A stretch of 44,305 nucleotides of DNA, from NCBI RefSeq assembly GCF_026913015.1, contig NZ_JAPTYD010000028.1:1-44305 (forward strand), written 5' to 3'. The DNA comes from Paracoccus benzoatiresistens. GTDB lineage: Bacteria > Pseudomonadota > Alphaproteobacteria > Rhodobacterales > Rhodobacteraceae. Made by a program: the position numbers and the translations under genes. Under the pieces are notes generated by a model. It did no database searches. It was not told the DNA's origin and saw only the letters and a list, made by a program, of their open reading frames with translations. Shown here one piece after another: positions 33,490 to 42,449 of this stretch; positions within the stretch are counted from its first letter, which is position 1, and every line of letters begins with the position of its first letter.

Positions 33490-34187
33490 TCTGACAGTTC
33501 CTTCATTGTGTCTTCCAGGCTGGCAAACCAGGTCCGCTCGATCTGGCCGAGCAGCAGGTGAGACCGCGGTGCGCTTGCCCCATCGCGAACCTGGGCCTCG
33601 ATGGCCTGAAGAGTCTCTTTTTTCACGGCAACGGTAAGACGATGGTTCCAGCCGACAGGACCGCTCGGCTCTTCCACGCGTGGGACATAACGAGGTTCAA
33701 ACCGTATCGTACCGAGGCGGCGGTAAGCCTTGCGCAATACCTTGTCCGGCTTGATGCCTTTTTCAGCCAGGGCGTTCATTGCTGGAACATGCCGGTTCAG
33801 GACGCGCAAACGAAGGGTGAGTTGTAGCGTGTCGGCAGACCTGGTGCGCGGCGGCACCACCAAATCGGAGAGGCCGCTGGCGAGCGCTCCATCCTTTGGT
33901 TCCGGCCGCGAGCCTGCTTCATCAGCACCAGGCGGCACACCTGAACCTTGTGCACCCCTGGCCTCCCCGTCAGCGTCATTGCCCGCATGATCACCCGGGG
34001 GTTGTGACTGGTCCGTTGGCGCGACTGGTGGCTCTTGAGCAGCCTCGGCCACGCGCTTGCGCTTCGCGAAAGTGGCCAGGGCACTCTGATCGAGCGGCTT
34101 GAGGATCGGCTCCTTTCGACGGCCCTTCACCCCGTCCTCGAAGCCGGTGGCATCCTCGCGGGTGGTCCGGATCCGATCACGCGGCAT
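33486..34187 (-). CDS. VirC2-like ribbon-helix-helix protein
   Basis: A 233-residue protein. The first 110 residues are charged and Pro/Gly-rich. The C-terminal half has two strand-helix-helix units, one beginning TLQLTLRLRVLNRHVPAMN and the other HRLTVAVKKETLQAIEAQV, as in VirC2, where both RHH units lie in one chain. VirC2 of Ti plasmids binds near the transfer origin with the ParA-like VirC1 and boosts DNA processing. The gene overlaps its VirC1-like neighbour by 11 bases. Its most obvious DNA target here is the iteron array at 35045-35291. Confidence 0.72.
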   Translation of the reverse strand: MPRDRIRTTREDATGFEDGVKGRRKEPILKPLDQSALATFAKRKRVAEAAQEPPVAPTDQSQPPGDHAGNDADGEARGAQGSGVPPGADEAGSRPEPKDGALASGLSDLVVPPRTRSADTLQLTLRLRVLNRHVPAMNALAEKGIKPDKVLRKAYRRLGTIRFEPRYVPRVEEPSGPVGWNHRLTVAVKKETLQAIEAQVRDGASAPRSHLLLGQIERTWFASLEDTMKELSE

Positions 34188-34944
34188 CGGACGCCTCCAT
34201 CTTTCTGTTGTCGAAGATGTTGTTCACGAGGGTTATGGCGTGGGCCAACGCAACCTCGAAGTGGTAGGCCTTGAGCTTCTCGTTGTTGTCATCGCTTTCG
34301 CGGTATCGTTTGAGAATGGCGCCCAACGGTCCTAACTCGTCCATTTCCCGGTACTGGGACTTTTCGGGCACCATCGTCACTAGGGGATTGAACTGGTCGA
34401 TGATCTCGTAGTGCCGCTCGAACTCGCGGGCGGCCAGGTCCTTTGGCTTTGGCGTGCCGCGGACATGGCTCAGCAGATTGGGTTTTACCCTGGACAACAC
34501 GACATGGAGGGGCGGGATCCTTTCCCCGTTCTCGGCCCGAGATTTCAGATCCTCATACCAATCTATCGTTTCCTGGGTGCGTTCACGGTCACCCTTGGCA
34601 TTCATGCAAGGGACAACCAGGACGTCTGACACACTTGCGAGATCGACGGCCCAGGAACTGGCTTCACCCTTGGTGTCGATCAGGATGAACTTGACGTCAC
34701 TTTCATACCGGCCAACTAGGTCGAACAGATCGTCGCCATTGGTCGCCGGCCTGACGATGATCTTGTCATCGACATAGCCTGTTTGCGTCGCTGTTGACCA
34801 CCAATTGACGATGTCCTTGTTAGGGTCGAGGTCGATGATGAGGCACGTGTTTCCGGTAAAGGCAAAGGCAGATGAAATAAGCTTCGTGATGGTCGACTTT
34901 CCGGCCCCGCCCTTGCTGCTCATGATCCCAAGCACAATTGCCAT
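34177..34944 (-). CDS. VirC1/ParA-like ATPase
   Basis: A 255-residue ParA/MinD-type ATPase. The deviant Walker A is SSKGGAGKST at residues 8-17, the Asp of the next motif is in CLIIDLDPNKD, and Walker B is KFILIDTKGE. In the Ti system VirC1 brings the relaxosome to the coupling protein. I chose ATG 34944 because GGAGAA precedes it and the fold begins here. It is the first gene of a leftward operon with the VirC2-like and exported proteins, and its promoter must lie between it and the iteron array 100 bases upstream. A segregation role is also possible. Confidence 0.85.
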   Translation of the reverse strand: MAIVLGIMSSKGGAGKSTITKLISSAFAFTGNTCLIIDLDPNKDIVNWWSTATQTGYVDDKIIVRPATNGDDLFDLVGRYESDVKFILIDTKGEASSWAVDLASVSDVLVVPCMNAKGDRERTQETIDWYEDLKSRAENGERIPPLHVVLSRVKPNLLSHVRGTPKPKDLAAREFERHYEIIDQFNPLVTMVPEKSQYREMDELGPLGAILKRYRESDDNNEKLKAYHFEVALAHAITLVNNIFDNRKMEASDAA

Positions 34945-35044
34945 GTGGTTTTCTCCGTTCTCAATTCTTGGCCAAGGTTTCCCTAAAGCCGTCTCAATCA
35001 AAATCGCTGGTTGATGAAATGACTGTTCTCCAATGTGCCCATAC

Positions 35045-35291
35045 TGTCATGGCCAAGCGTCATGAACTTACGTCATAAACTAACGTCATAGAACAGCGTC
35101 ATGCCCTTACGTGATGATTTCGCGTCATTATATTACGTCATCTAGTAACGTCATGTCATGATGTCATGTGATTACGTCATGCTTTTGCGTCATGCTTTTG
35201 CGTCATGCTACAGCGTCATGACTGTCCGTCATGATCATGCGTCATGGTGTTTCGTCAGGTCCCATCGTCATGTTTGAGCGTTATGATCGGG
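35045..35291. repeat. Nineteen phased 13-bp iterons (CGTCAT core)
   Basis: Nineteen units of exactly 13 bases, with no gaps, run from 35045 to 35291. Each is a core CGTCAT followed by seven variable bases (often starting with G). Fourteen of the 19 cores are exact; units 1 and 10 read TGTCAT, unit 6 CGTGAT, unit 17 CGTCAG and unit 19 CGTTAT. The array lies between the divergent virC and mobC operons. It fits a binding array for an RHH protein: a centromere, an overdrive-like transfer enhancer, or both. Confidence 0.95.
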
Positions 35292-35599
35292 TAAGTTGCT
35301 TTTCTGGTACGCGGGAGATCGATTTCCGCTGGATGAATAGCCACCCCTCTCCTTGAGGCGGCGGGAAGATCCTGACACTTCTGCCCCCTCCTGCGCCGTC
35401 GGAGATGTCTCGCGGTTTCCGCTCGGCCGCTCCGATGTTCTGTGGAAGCAGGTTCGGACAGTCGCGCACGGCCCAACTCGGGCCTGAAACGGAAACCTAG
35501 CGTCGACCCAGTCTGACGTCATTGACATTCCCTCAGTCTTGCTCAACGCTAGGTTGTAGATTGGCAAGAAATACAAATCTAATTTTTTACATTTTGATC
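35292..35599 (+). other. Candidate oriT region and mobC promoter
   Basis: No gene is seen. GATCCTGAC, with ATCCTG at 35369-35374, resembles the nic core (YATCCTG) used by VirD2/TraI (MobP) relaxases. A palindrome TGACGTCA at 35514-35521 contains one further CGTCAT core, 80 bases before mobC. The position between the iterons and the relaxosome genes is where an oriT is expected. Confidence 0.4.
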
Positions 35600-36178
35600 A
35601 TGACCGGACGAAGCCTCAAGCTCAGCCCCTCTGACGTGAAAAAGATCGCCGCCTCGGTTCGCTCGGGCGTGCCTGTGACGGTGCTGGCCAAGGCCCATGG
35701 TGTCACGCGACCGACGATCTACCGGGCCCTGCGCGCCTTTCACGAGCAGGAGGCTGTGGTGGATACCGGCACCGCGCCTGTGTCCTTCACCGTCGATCGC
35801 AACAGCCTTGCGGCCTTTGACGCCCTCACGGGACGGCTTGGTCTTTCCAGCAGAGCCGATGCCCTGCGCCGCGTGTGTCGCGTACCCGCCGGCTTTCTGG
35901 AGCCCGATCCCGACCTCGCCGACGCGTTGCGTAATGTTGCCGGCGAGTTGGCGGCCATCGGACGGAACGTGAACCAGCTGGTTGCCACCAAGAACTACGA
36001 GGTCCGGCGCGGCCAGCAGCTGAAGTTGTCCAGGCCGCAACAGCAGCTCCTGTCCGATCTTCTGGAGCATCTCGACGGCGTGTCGATAGCAATTCGGGAG
36101 ATTGAAGGGAAAAGAGCCTCAAAGACCATTCGCCGGTTTGTTTCCGGAATGACGGAGGCTGGCGATGAGCCGGGTTAA
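35600..36178 (+). CDS. mobC: MobC/VirD1-like relaxosome accessory protein
   Basis: A 192-residue protein. The first 50 residues form an HTH like those of resolvases (DVKKIAASVRSGVPVTVLAKAHGVTRPTIYRAL). The second half carries the MobC signature around LAAIGRNVNQLV near residue 130. Such proteins open the transfer origin and help the relaxase to nick. ATG 35600 is used because the HTH begins right after it. Its last 14 bases overlap the start of the relaxase gene, so the two are coupled. It is the first gene of the rightward mob operon. Confidence 0.82.
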   Translation: MTGRSLKLSPSDVKKIAASVRSGVPVTVLAKAHGVTRPTIYRALRAFHEQEAVVDTGTAPVSFTVDRNSLAAFDALTGRLGLSSRADALRRVCRVPAGFLEPDPDLADALRNVAGELAAIGRNVNQLVATKNYEVRRGQQLKLSRPQQQLLSDLLEHLDGVSIAIREIEGKRASKTIRRFVSGMTEAGDEPG

Positions 36179-38291
36179 TGCCGTCACCGCTGTTACCGGC
36201 AAGTTGTTTGAAGAAGATTGGGGCAAGGTCGGCCGGGGCCGGAATATCGGACATGCCCGGCATATGGCGCGTGCGGCTCAAGGCGCCTCCCCTACCGTCT
36301 TCAAGATGATCCGCACCGGCGGATGTTCGTCACCCGGTCAGCTTTCCGCCCAGTTCACTTACCTCTTCAGCAAGAGCGTGGATATCCACGACTCCCGGGG
36401 ATTGCTTGATGGTGCAAAGACATTGAGCCCGGAGCAGATCGAGGCTGCCGTGTCGCGGTGGTCTGATCATTGGAAAGGACAGATGAATGCGGCCCGGACC
36501 AGCCATTTGCTGATGTCCTTTCCGCGCGGGACAAAGCCGAACCATGTCAGCCTGATTGCAGGCGAAATCTGCCGGGAAAAGCTCGGTGGTCGGTTCGACT
36601 ACATGATTGCGGTTCACACCGACAGTCCGAACAAGAACCCCCATGCCCATATCATCGTCAACCGGCGCGGCGAGGATGGGGAGTATTTCATCCTGCGGCG
36701 GGGCACGGATTACAGCTATGAGGCCTTCAAGGAGGCCATGGTCGATCATGCCGATCGCTATGGCATTCGTCTTGAGGCCACCTCTCGTTTGCAGCGGGGA
36801 CATCTCCATTATCCGCCCACCGATGGCGACTGGCGGCGGGCTCAGGAAAGGGCGGCTCAAACAGGCAGAGCTTTTGAGGCTCCTGAAGGAAAGCCGCGCA
36901 TTGGTGAGGATTTGAGCCGCGCCACGCAGGAAGTTCGCGACTGGTCCCTGCGCTATCGCGAGCTGGCGAGCTTTGCCTCGCAACAGAACCTGCAGGATCT
37001 GGCAACCGCATTTGAGAAGGCCTCCTCGGTCCTGGCCGGGGGTGGCGCCATTGTAGCCAAAGGAGAACCTTACATGTCCTTGGTCGAGGATTTTGACACA
37101 GCCGCAGCCAACCTCAGGAAGGCCGTCGATGGCACTGAGCAGCGCATTGCCGATGCAGCCCCGAACCAGCGTCCGGCCATGGAGCGCAAGCTGGCCGAGG
37201 CACTGACATCGGTGGAGCATCTGCAGCCCCTGGGCACCCGGTCGCGCGATCTGCGCGAGACCGCCAGTGAGCAGGGCATCTATTCGGCCCAGAACCTTGC
37301 GATGGTGAACACCCGCTTTGCCTTGGAAGGTCGAGACAAGCTGACAACCGCCCTGGACGGAACCGGGATCGATCCGGTCGAGGTTGAGGCGCGGATGCGC
37401 GTGGGCGCCAACTCCGCGGCCCTGGAGACCCGGTGGGTGCAGCAGGATCTGCAAAGCGTGGCCGATCTGCGCGGGCTTGATCTGCGAGACGGGGCGCAGT
37501 TGCAGCAGGCCATCGCCGTGGTGGATGCCGCCTATGATCGCGTGGCAGACGCCTATGGTGTGGACGATGCCATTCACCAGCGGGTAGCCAGCCAGCACGG
37601 TGAACGGGCTGCGGCGCAGGACCAGGGTCCGGATGGGACGCGTGAGCTGACGCGCGAGGAGGCTGACGCTGAGGACATCGAGGTCAGGATCTACGCGCAA
37701 GGCGAATGGTCCTCACGGGACGGGATCGAGGAAACCCGGCCGGTCGTGATCGAGGATGAAGGCCGGTTCTATCCCGGCGTTGAGACTGCCACCCGAGGTG
37801 GCGGGTCGACCTATACCTATGATGACAGGGTCTCCTACGGCACCTTGCGGGAAGCGGCGGACAGGAGCGCTGAGGCTTACCGCTTCCGAAATACCCTCGA
37901 TACGGCTGACCAGATGGAGCGGTCGCGCGACGCGGATGCGCTCGATCATGCGCCAACGACCTCGATTGGGTCGCGGGATGGCACAGCAGCGGACGACGCT
38001 GAGCTCGCCAGGTATGCGCGCCCGGTCGGAGCCGAGGATGAGCGGCGGTTGCGCGAGGCCATCGAGCGGACGCTTTCCGGTGACGAGTTGGAGCGGCTGA
38101 AGAGCGGAGACGCGGACGTCCTGCGCGGTATTGGGGATCGTGACGATCAGTTGACCATGGCCCGGGATTACCTGCGCGTCTCTCATGACCCGGCAGCCCG
38201 GCAGGGACTTGAACGGGTCAGCGAACAGTTGAGCCAGGAACGCGAACGGCAACGCCAGGAACGTGGCCATGAGGGAGGCGGCCATGAATAA
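36165..38291 (+). CDS. VirD2/MobP-type relaxase
   Basis: A 708-residue relaxase that should nick the plasmid at oriT, stay covalently attached to the 5' end and be exported with it. Motif I is in QLSAQFTYLFSKS, with Y66 as the probable nucleophile. Motif III is VHTDSPNKNPHAHIIVN near residues 149-165, with the metal-binding histidines. Behind the N-terminal relaxase domain lies a long helical, Arg/Glu-rich tail that probably carries the secretion signal. Overlaps with mobC (14 bases) and the coupling-protein gene (8 bases) show one operon. Confidence 0.9.
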   Translation: MSRVNAVTAVTGKLFEEDWGKVGRGRNIGHARHMARAAQGASPTVFKMIRTGGCSSPGQLSAQFTYLFSKSVDIHDSRGLLDGAKTLSPEQIEAAVSRWSDHWKGQMNAARTSHLLMSFPRGTKPNHVSLIAGEICREKLGGRFDYMIAVHTDSPNKNPHAHIIVNRRGEDGEYFILRRGTDYSYEAFKEAMVDHADRYGIRLEATSRLQRGHLHYPPTDGDWRRAQERAAQTGRAFEAPEGKPRIGEDLSRATQEVRDWSLRYRELASFASQQNLQDLATAFEKASSVLAGGGAIVAKGEPYMSLVEDFDTAAANLRKAVDGTEQRIADAAPNQRPAMERKLAEALTSVEHLQPLGTRSRDLRETASEQGIYSAQNLAMVNTRFALEGRDKLTTALDGTGIDPVEVEARMRVGANSAALETRWVQQDLQSVADLRGLDLRDGAQLQQAIAVVDAAYDRVADAYGVDDAIHQRVASQHGERAAAQDQGPDGTRELTREEADAEDIEVRIYAQGEWSSRDGIEETRPVVIEDEGRFYPGVETATRGGGSTYTYDDRVSYGTLREAADRSAEAYRFRNTLDTADQMERSRDADALDHAPTTSIGSRDGTAADDAELARYARPVGAEDERRLREAIERTLSGDELERLKSGDADVLRGIGDRDDQLTMARDYLRVSHDPAARQGLERVSEQLSQERERQRQERGHEGGGHE

Positions 38292-40314
38292 GCTGCACAT
38301 CCTGGGTGGAGCCTTGCTCTTTGCCGTTCTGGGCACCGGCTTTGCTTATATCGTCGGAACCGGCTTTCTGTCGTTCTGGCGCGGCTACAACGGCCAGTAT
38401 CTCGACTGGCTGGCAATCGTGCGGGAGTACCCATCTCTTCGGTCCACTGATCAAAGGGCGTTTCAGATCCTGAATGTGATCTGGGGCAGCTTTGTCGTTC
38501 TGTCGCTTGTGCTGGCGGCCAATATCTTGACCGAGAAGCTGACGACCTTTGGCAAGGCACATTGGCAAAGCCGGCGTGAGCTGAAGAAGAACGGCTTTCT
38601 TGAGAAACCTGGGCGCGGCTTTGTGGTGGGCAAGACGGGATCACCAAAGGGCCGAGGGCGGTTTCTTTGCTCGGCAGCCTTTCCCCATTGCCTGCTTGTC
38701 GCACCGACAGGCGCCGGGAAAGGGATCAGCTTCGTTATCCCCAACCTGCTCTTGTTTCAGGGTAGCGCTGTTGTTCTCGATGTGAAGGGTGAGAACTTCG
38801 AGCTGACCAGCCGTCATCGTCAATCCATGGGCGACAAGATCTGGCGGTTCGCGCCGCTCGATTGGGACAATCCCGGCCACCGCTACAATCCCCTCGACCG
38901 GATCAATGCGCTGCCGAACCCTGATCAGCGCCAGATGGAAATCCGGATGCTGGCCGAGCTGTTCCTGCAAACCGAGGATGATGGTGCCAAGGGGCTGCTG
39001 GACGGCGGCATTGATCTGTTCGTGGCCTGCGGCATCTATGCAATCGAACGCGGCACCCCGACCCTGGGCGAGATTTATCGGCTGGCTTCGGCCGGCGGCG
39101 ACAAGCAGAAGCAGTACATGACGTACGCTGATGCTGTGAAAAGTCCGGCGGTCCGTCTTCTCTTCGAGCGTCTGGCCTCGACCAATGACCGGACCCTGAC
39201 CTCCTATCTGTCGCTCCTGATGACCTCGGGCCTGTCGCTCTGGTCAAACCCCGCCATCGACCGCGCCACGGAAACCAGCGACTTCTCCTTCCGAGATTTT
39301 CGCCGCTTCCCGCAGTCCGCCTATTTCGTGGCACCGCCGCACGACAAGATCCGGGCGATCGCGCCCCTCGTCCGGCTGTTTTTCTCGGACCTGCTGTCGA
39401 GCCTGCACGACCATCTCCCTGGCGAGGACGAGCCATGGCGTGTGATGATCATGCTGGACGAGTTTGACATGCTTGGCCGCATGCCGAGCGTGACAGACAG
39501 CATCAAGACGCTGCGGGCCTATGGCGGCCACCTGGCTGTCGTGACCCAGACCATCCCTGCCCTCGACAAGATCTATGGCGAAGACACCCGGCTTTCGCTG
39601 CAAGGGGGCGCAGGCGTCAAGATCTACCTCGCTCCCTCCGAGCAGCGCACCAAGTCGGAGCTTTCTGCGGCGGTTGGCAAGACCACCGTCCGGGTCACCT
39701 CCAAGTCCAGGACCGTCGGAAAGGGACCCTTTAACGGGATCAATGTCTCGGAGCGGAACGAAGAGCGTGACCTGCTGACCGAAGACGAGGCCGGGCGGCT
39801 GAAGGAGGATGAGATGATCATCCTGGCCAACGGGCAGCATCCCATCAAGGCATGGCGGATCAAGTATTTCGACGACAGGATGCTGAAGCCGATCTTCAAG
39901 GCACAGAAGGGCCCCCTGCCCGGGCCTGATCCCAAGGACAAGGAACTGCGCGCGATGCGCGGCGAGCTGATCCTTGCCAGCAGCAAGATCACGGCACTGG
40001 CCGAGAAGGTGGAAGCCGTTGCCACGAAGCGGAGCCGGGTGAAGGCCGCCCTACCCCGTGTCGTCCTGGACCAAGTTGGTAAAAAGTCGTTTGATACTCA
40101 GGCGCTAGCAAAGTCCGTTGATCCGAACGCAGCATCAAAGGCCGACAACGCGGAACCAGTTGTTCTGAGGCGGAGGCGAGACCTCACTCCTATTCTGGGA
40201 TCAGGCTTGGCAATCTCTACGAACGACACCGCCGTCAGGGTGATGGTCGAGGCAACGGAAAAGGTGCAGGGGATTTCACCCGATGATGACGGTTGTGCCT
40301 TGGAGGCAGGTTAA
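38284..40314 (+). CDS. virD4: VirD4/TraG-type type IV coupling protein
   Basis: A 676-residue coupling protein, the inner-membrane ATPase that links the relaxosome to the type IV secretion channel. Two N-terminal membrane segments lie at about residues 4-28 and 60-82. Walker A is VAPTGAGKGIS near 137-147, and Walker B is MIMLDEFDMLGR near 387. The length fits VirD4. I chose ATG 38284 because GGGAGG precedes it; it overlaps the relaxase stop. No virB genes follow, so the channel must be encoded elsewhere on the replicon or in trans. Confidence 0.93.
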   Translation: MNKLHILGGALLFAVLGTGFAYIVGTGFLSFWRGYNGQYLDWLAIVREYPSLRSTDQRAFQILNVIWGSFVVLSLVLAANILTEKLTTFGKAHWQSRRELKKNGFLEKPGRGFVVGKTGSPKGRGRFLCSAAFPHCLLVAPTGAGKGISFVIPNLLLFQGSAVVLDVKGENFELTSRHRQSMGDKIWRFAPLDWDNPGHRYNPLDRINALPNPDQRQMEIRMLAELFLQTEDDGAKGLLDGGIDLFVACGIYAIERGTPTLGEIYRLASAGGDKQKQYMTYADAVKSPAVRLLFERLASTNDRTLTSYLSLLMTSGLSLWSNPAIDRATETSDFSFRDFRRFPQSAYFVAPPHDKIRAIAPLVRLFFSDLLSSLHDHLPGEDEPWRVMIMLDEFDMLGRMPSVTDSIKTLRAYGGHLAVVTQTIPALDKIYGEDTRLSLQGGAGVKIYLAPSEQRTKSELSAAVGKTTVRVTSKSRTVGKGPFNGINVSERNEERDLLTEDEAGRLKEDEMIILANGQHPIKAWRIKYFDDRMLKPIFKAQKGPLPGPDPKDKELRAMRGELILASSKITALAEKVEAVATKRSRVKAALPRVVLDQVGKKSFDTQALAKSVDPNAASKADNAEPVVLRRRRDLTPILGSGLAISTNDTAVRVMVEATEKVQGISPDDDGCALEAG

Positions 40315-40591
40315 ATGGACGATTAGGTGATCCTGTCAGGGTTCGTCTAGAAAGCCGGAACTAGATTGTCAGGGCGAGTAATGCTGCACAACGTCCTGAC
40401 AATCATGCAGCACGCGGAAGACTTTCAGCAGTTATCGTTATGATCAAGAGGATGGGCGACTGAAATTTTCTTGGACAGTTTGGCGAGGAAATTTCAATGA
40501 GGAAAGGCCGCGGGAGAACATAGAAAAGCAAGAGCCGGCACTCAGGCCGGCTGCATGCTATTCTATATGGTTGCGAAGTATATAGTATGGA
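40315..40591. terminator. Intergenic region with terminator (40533-40552) and inverted repeat (40364-40404)
   Basis: AGCCGGC and GCCGGCT at 40533-40552 form a terminator-like hairpin between the convergent coupling-protein and par operons. GATTGTCAGG at 40364-40373 is the exact reverse complement of 40395-40404, and a third related CCTGTCAGG lies at 40331. The latter set may be protein-binding sites. GTATATAGTATGG at 40578-40590 abuts the parB stop and recurs upstream of parA. Confidence 0.55.
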
Positions 40592-40933
40592 TTAGCGCGT
40601 AAGACTTCTACGTAGTTCCTCTCGCTCCGCGTCTGTCATCATCTCAACACGAGCGTTAAAGCCGTGGCGCTCGCAGAAGTTCATCATAGCTTCAAGCATC
40701 TGATAGTATTTGATGTCACGGCCGTTGTTAGTCTTTTGCTTAAAGCGATCAATGATACGAGCGGGACCTTTAATCGACAGCGCGCCTTCGGCTTCGCGGG
40801 TGTTTTCAGGTCGAGGTTCTCGGCTAGGCCAGCGATCATCCGGTGCCACCGCACGTTCGACCACCCTGCCCTGCACCTTCTGGACTGGTTCGAAATCGTC
40901 AAGGGCATCCAGGCCTGCAATCTTCCTGCTCAT
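40592..40933 (-). CDS. Small ParB-like (RHH) partition protein
   Basis: A 113-residue basic protein directly after parA, overlapping it by four bases. The C-terminal half (GALSIKGPARIIDRFKQKTN then YYQMLEAMMNFCER) looks like a strand-helix-helix unit, as in small centromere-binding proteins that pair with short ParA proteins. The N-terminal half is a charged linker that would stimulate the ATPase. AT-rich TATATAG-type motifs on both sides of the operon are possible binding sites. Family assignment rests mainly on context. Confidence 0.65.
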   Translation of the reverse strand: MSRKIAGLDALDDFEPVQKVQGRVVERAVAPDDRWPSREPRPENTREAEGALSIKGPARIIDRFKQKTNNGRDIKYYQMLEAMMNFCERHGFNARVEMMTDAEREELRRSLTR

Positions 40934-41595
40934 TGCTGATCTCCCCGCAGTTTGGATACGACTTCGGCTGCAAACGCCTCCGCGTTGTCTATAGCTTTCT
41001 CAACGCCCCCAACTGCAGAGCGATCAAGATCATAGAGAGAGCCCCCGTAACTGTGGAGCGACGAGAACGCAGTTCTGTCGTTCAACTCAGTTTTAAAGGC
41101 TGCGACAGCTCCTCGCATCTCTGCGTTGATCTCCTTGGCATTCCGCGCCTTCACGGCGGCTTTCGTGCGAGCAAAGAGCAGTGCCGAAGGAATTTCGCGT
41201 CTGGCAAAGCGAGCTTCCTGACGGATTTGCTTCAACGCCTCGACCGCAGCATCTGCATCTTGCTGTTCGTCTCCAAGAGGAACAATCACTAGGTCGCTCT
41301 CGCCCATGGCAAAGGCGTTCAGCCTCGATGCCAACCCTTCTAAGTCGATGATCACGAAGGCTGCCCGTCTAGTTGCAGTTTCTATCTCATCTTGGATAGC
41401 TTTTTCCCCAGCAGACTGGGTAACCGTAAGTTTCTCGGGCACAGACCCACGCTTTGCCCACGCGATTGTTCGTGCAGCCGGGTCGGCATCAATGAGTTCG
41501 ACGCTGACGCGTTGTGCAAGCGTTGTTGCTAAGACAATGGCAGACGTGGTCTTACCAGCTCCACCTTTCGGTGTAGCGAATGATATGACTGGCAT
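40930..41595 (-). CDS. parA: ParA partition ATPase
   Basis: A 221-residue ParA-type ATPase of the short (type Ib) class. The deviant Walker A is PKGGAGKTT at residues 9-17, followed by LIDADPAART (Walker A') and FVIIDLEGL (Walker B). It lacks the N-terminal HTH of long ParA proteins, so operon repression would fall to its small partner. It forms an operon with that gene by an ATGA overlap. It is clearly distinct from the VirC1-like ATPase at 34177, so two ParA-type systems lie on this replicon. Confidence 0.9.
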   Translation of the reverse strand: MPVISFATPKGGAGKTTSAIVLATTLAQRVSVELIDADPAARTIAWAKRGSVPEKLTVTQSAGEKAIQDEIETATRRAAFVIIDLEGLASRLNAFAMGESDLVIVPLGDEQQDADAAVEALKQIRQEARFARREIPSALLFARTKAAVKARNAKEINAEMRGAVAAFKTELNDRTAFSSLHSYGGSLYDLDRSAVGGVEKAIDNAEAFAAEVVSKLRGDQQ

Positions 41596-42009
41596 CTATG
41601 TGTTCCTGCTCTGCATTATAGTTGAGTTCAATGTAGCGCCGCGTGGTACGCTAGGAAAGGAGGTAGTTCGGTCCCTAGTAGTACTAAACCATATCATATG
41701 GTCTCCAACTATATAGCATGGAACCGCTTGGAACTTGGCTGCTGATCTATTCTTGACCTTCGATTACATAGTGCTTTTGCCCTACTCCAGGACGGTGAGG
41801 CAGGACGGAGGCTGCCATCATCGGGAGGGAACAGGCAAGCGGCCATGATGTTGTTCAGCGCAAAACCATTTAGTTCTATACCAAAGTATATAGTAGAGCG
41901 CTGCTCGGAACTGATTTCACGCGGTGCCCGTAACTAATGGTCATCTTCTGGAGCAGCAAGCGGCGGTCGAGTTCGCCTGGATCTCTTTCGAAGTGTTCTT
42001 GGGTGCCAC
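41596..42009. promoter_or_regulatory. parA upstream region with palindrome and TATATAG repeats
   Basis: ACCATAT-C-ATATGGT at 41688-41702 is a perfect 7+1+7 palindrome. CTATATAGCATGG at 41709-41721 and GTATATAGTAGAG at 41886-41898 resemble GTATATAGTATGG at 40578-40590 beyond the operon. These sites probably include the par operator and centromere. No gene is supported in the rest of the interval. Confidence 0.55.
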
Positions 42010-42449
42010 ACTGTAGCGCGGTCAGATCGGTCGACCTGTTCCGCCAGATCTTAGAAGCGCTGAAGGCGGCAATGTCCGAGCACCCAGACGGCCGACCCTA
42101 GACCATAGACCGCCTTCGCCGATGCTGAATCGCCGAGAAGGCCCCGGCGGTCGCGGGCTCCGCGTGCGGGTGGGCCGTGGCGTCGAGCACGAGTGCAGAT
42201 CGCCGTGACCGATAGGGACAATAGCGACAGCACAGGCGCGGTGGCAGGCAACCTCTAACGACTGCTTCAAACGGTCGAGATGCTGATCCACGGGTGGCGC
42301 AGCGACATTAAATATTCCCACATGATCGACTGCATTGCACGTGACCTTGCAGCGGCGCGAGAGCCCGGCAATGCCGCCGCAGAGGATTACTGGGACCAGT
42401 AATACGGCTTTTAATGACCAGTGCATGATCACGGTCATTCCCGAAATCC

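Noticed and set aside
32785..33561. A rightward open frame of 258 codons through the virC region
   Set aside because: Most of it is antisense to the exported protein, which has a clear signal peptide and coupling to virC2.
35045..35291. CRISPR array
   Set aside because: The 13-bp period with 6-7 variable bases is far too short for repeats and spacers, and no cas genes are present.
36330..37700. A 456-codon leftward frame opposite the relaxase
   Set aside because: It is antisense to a well-supported relaxase and shows no domain.
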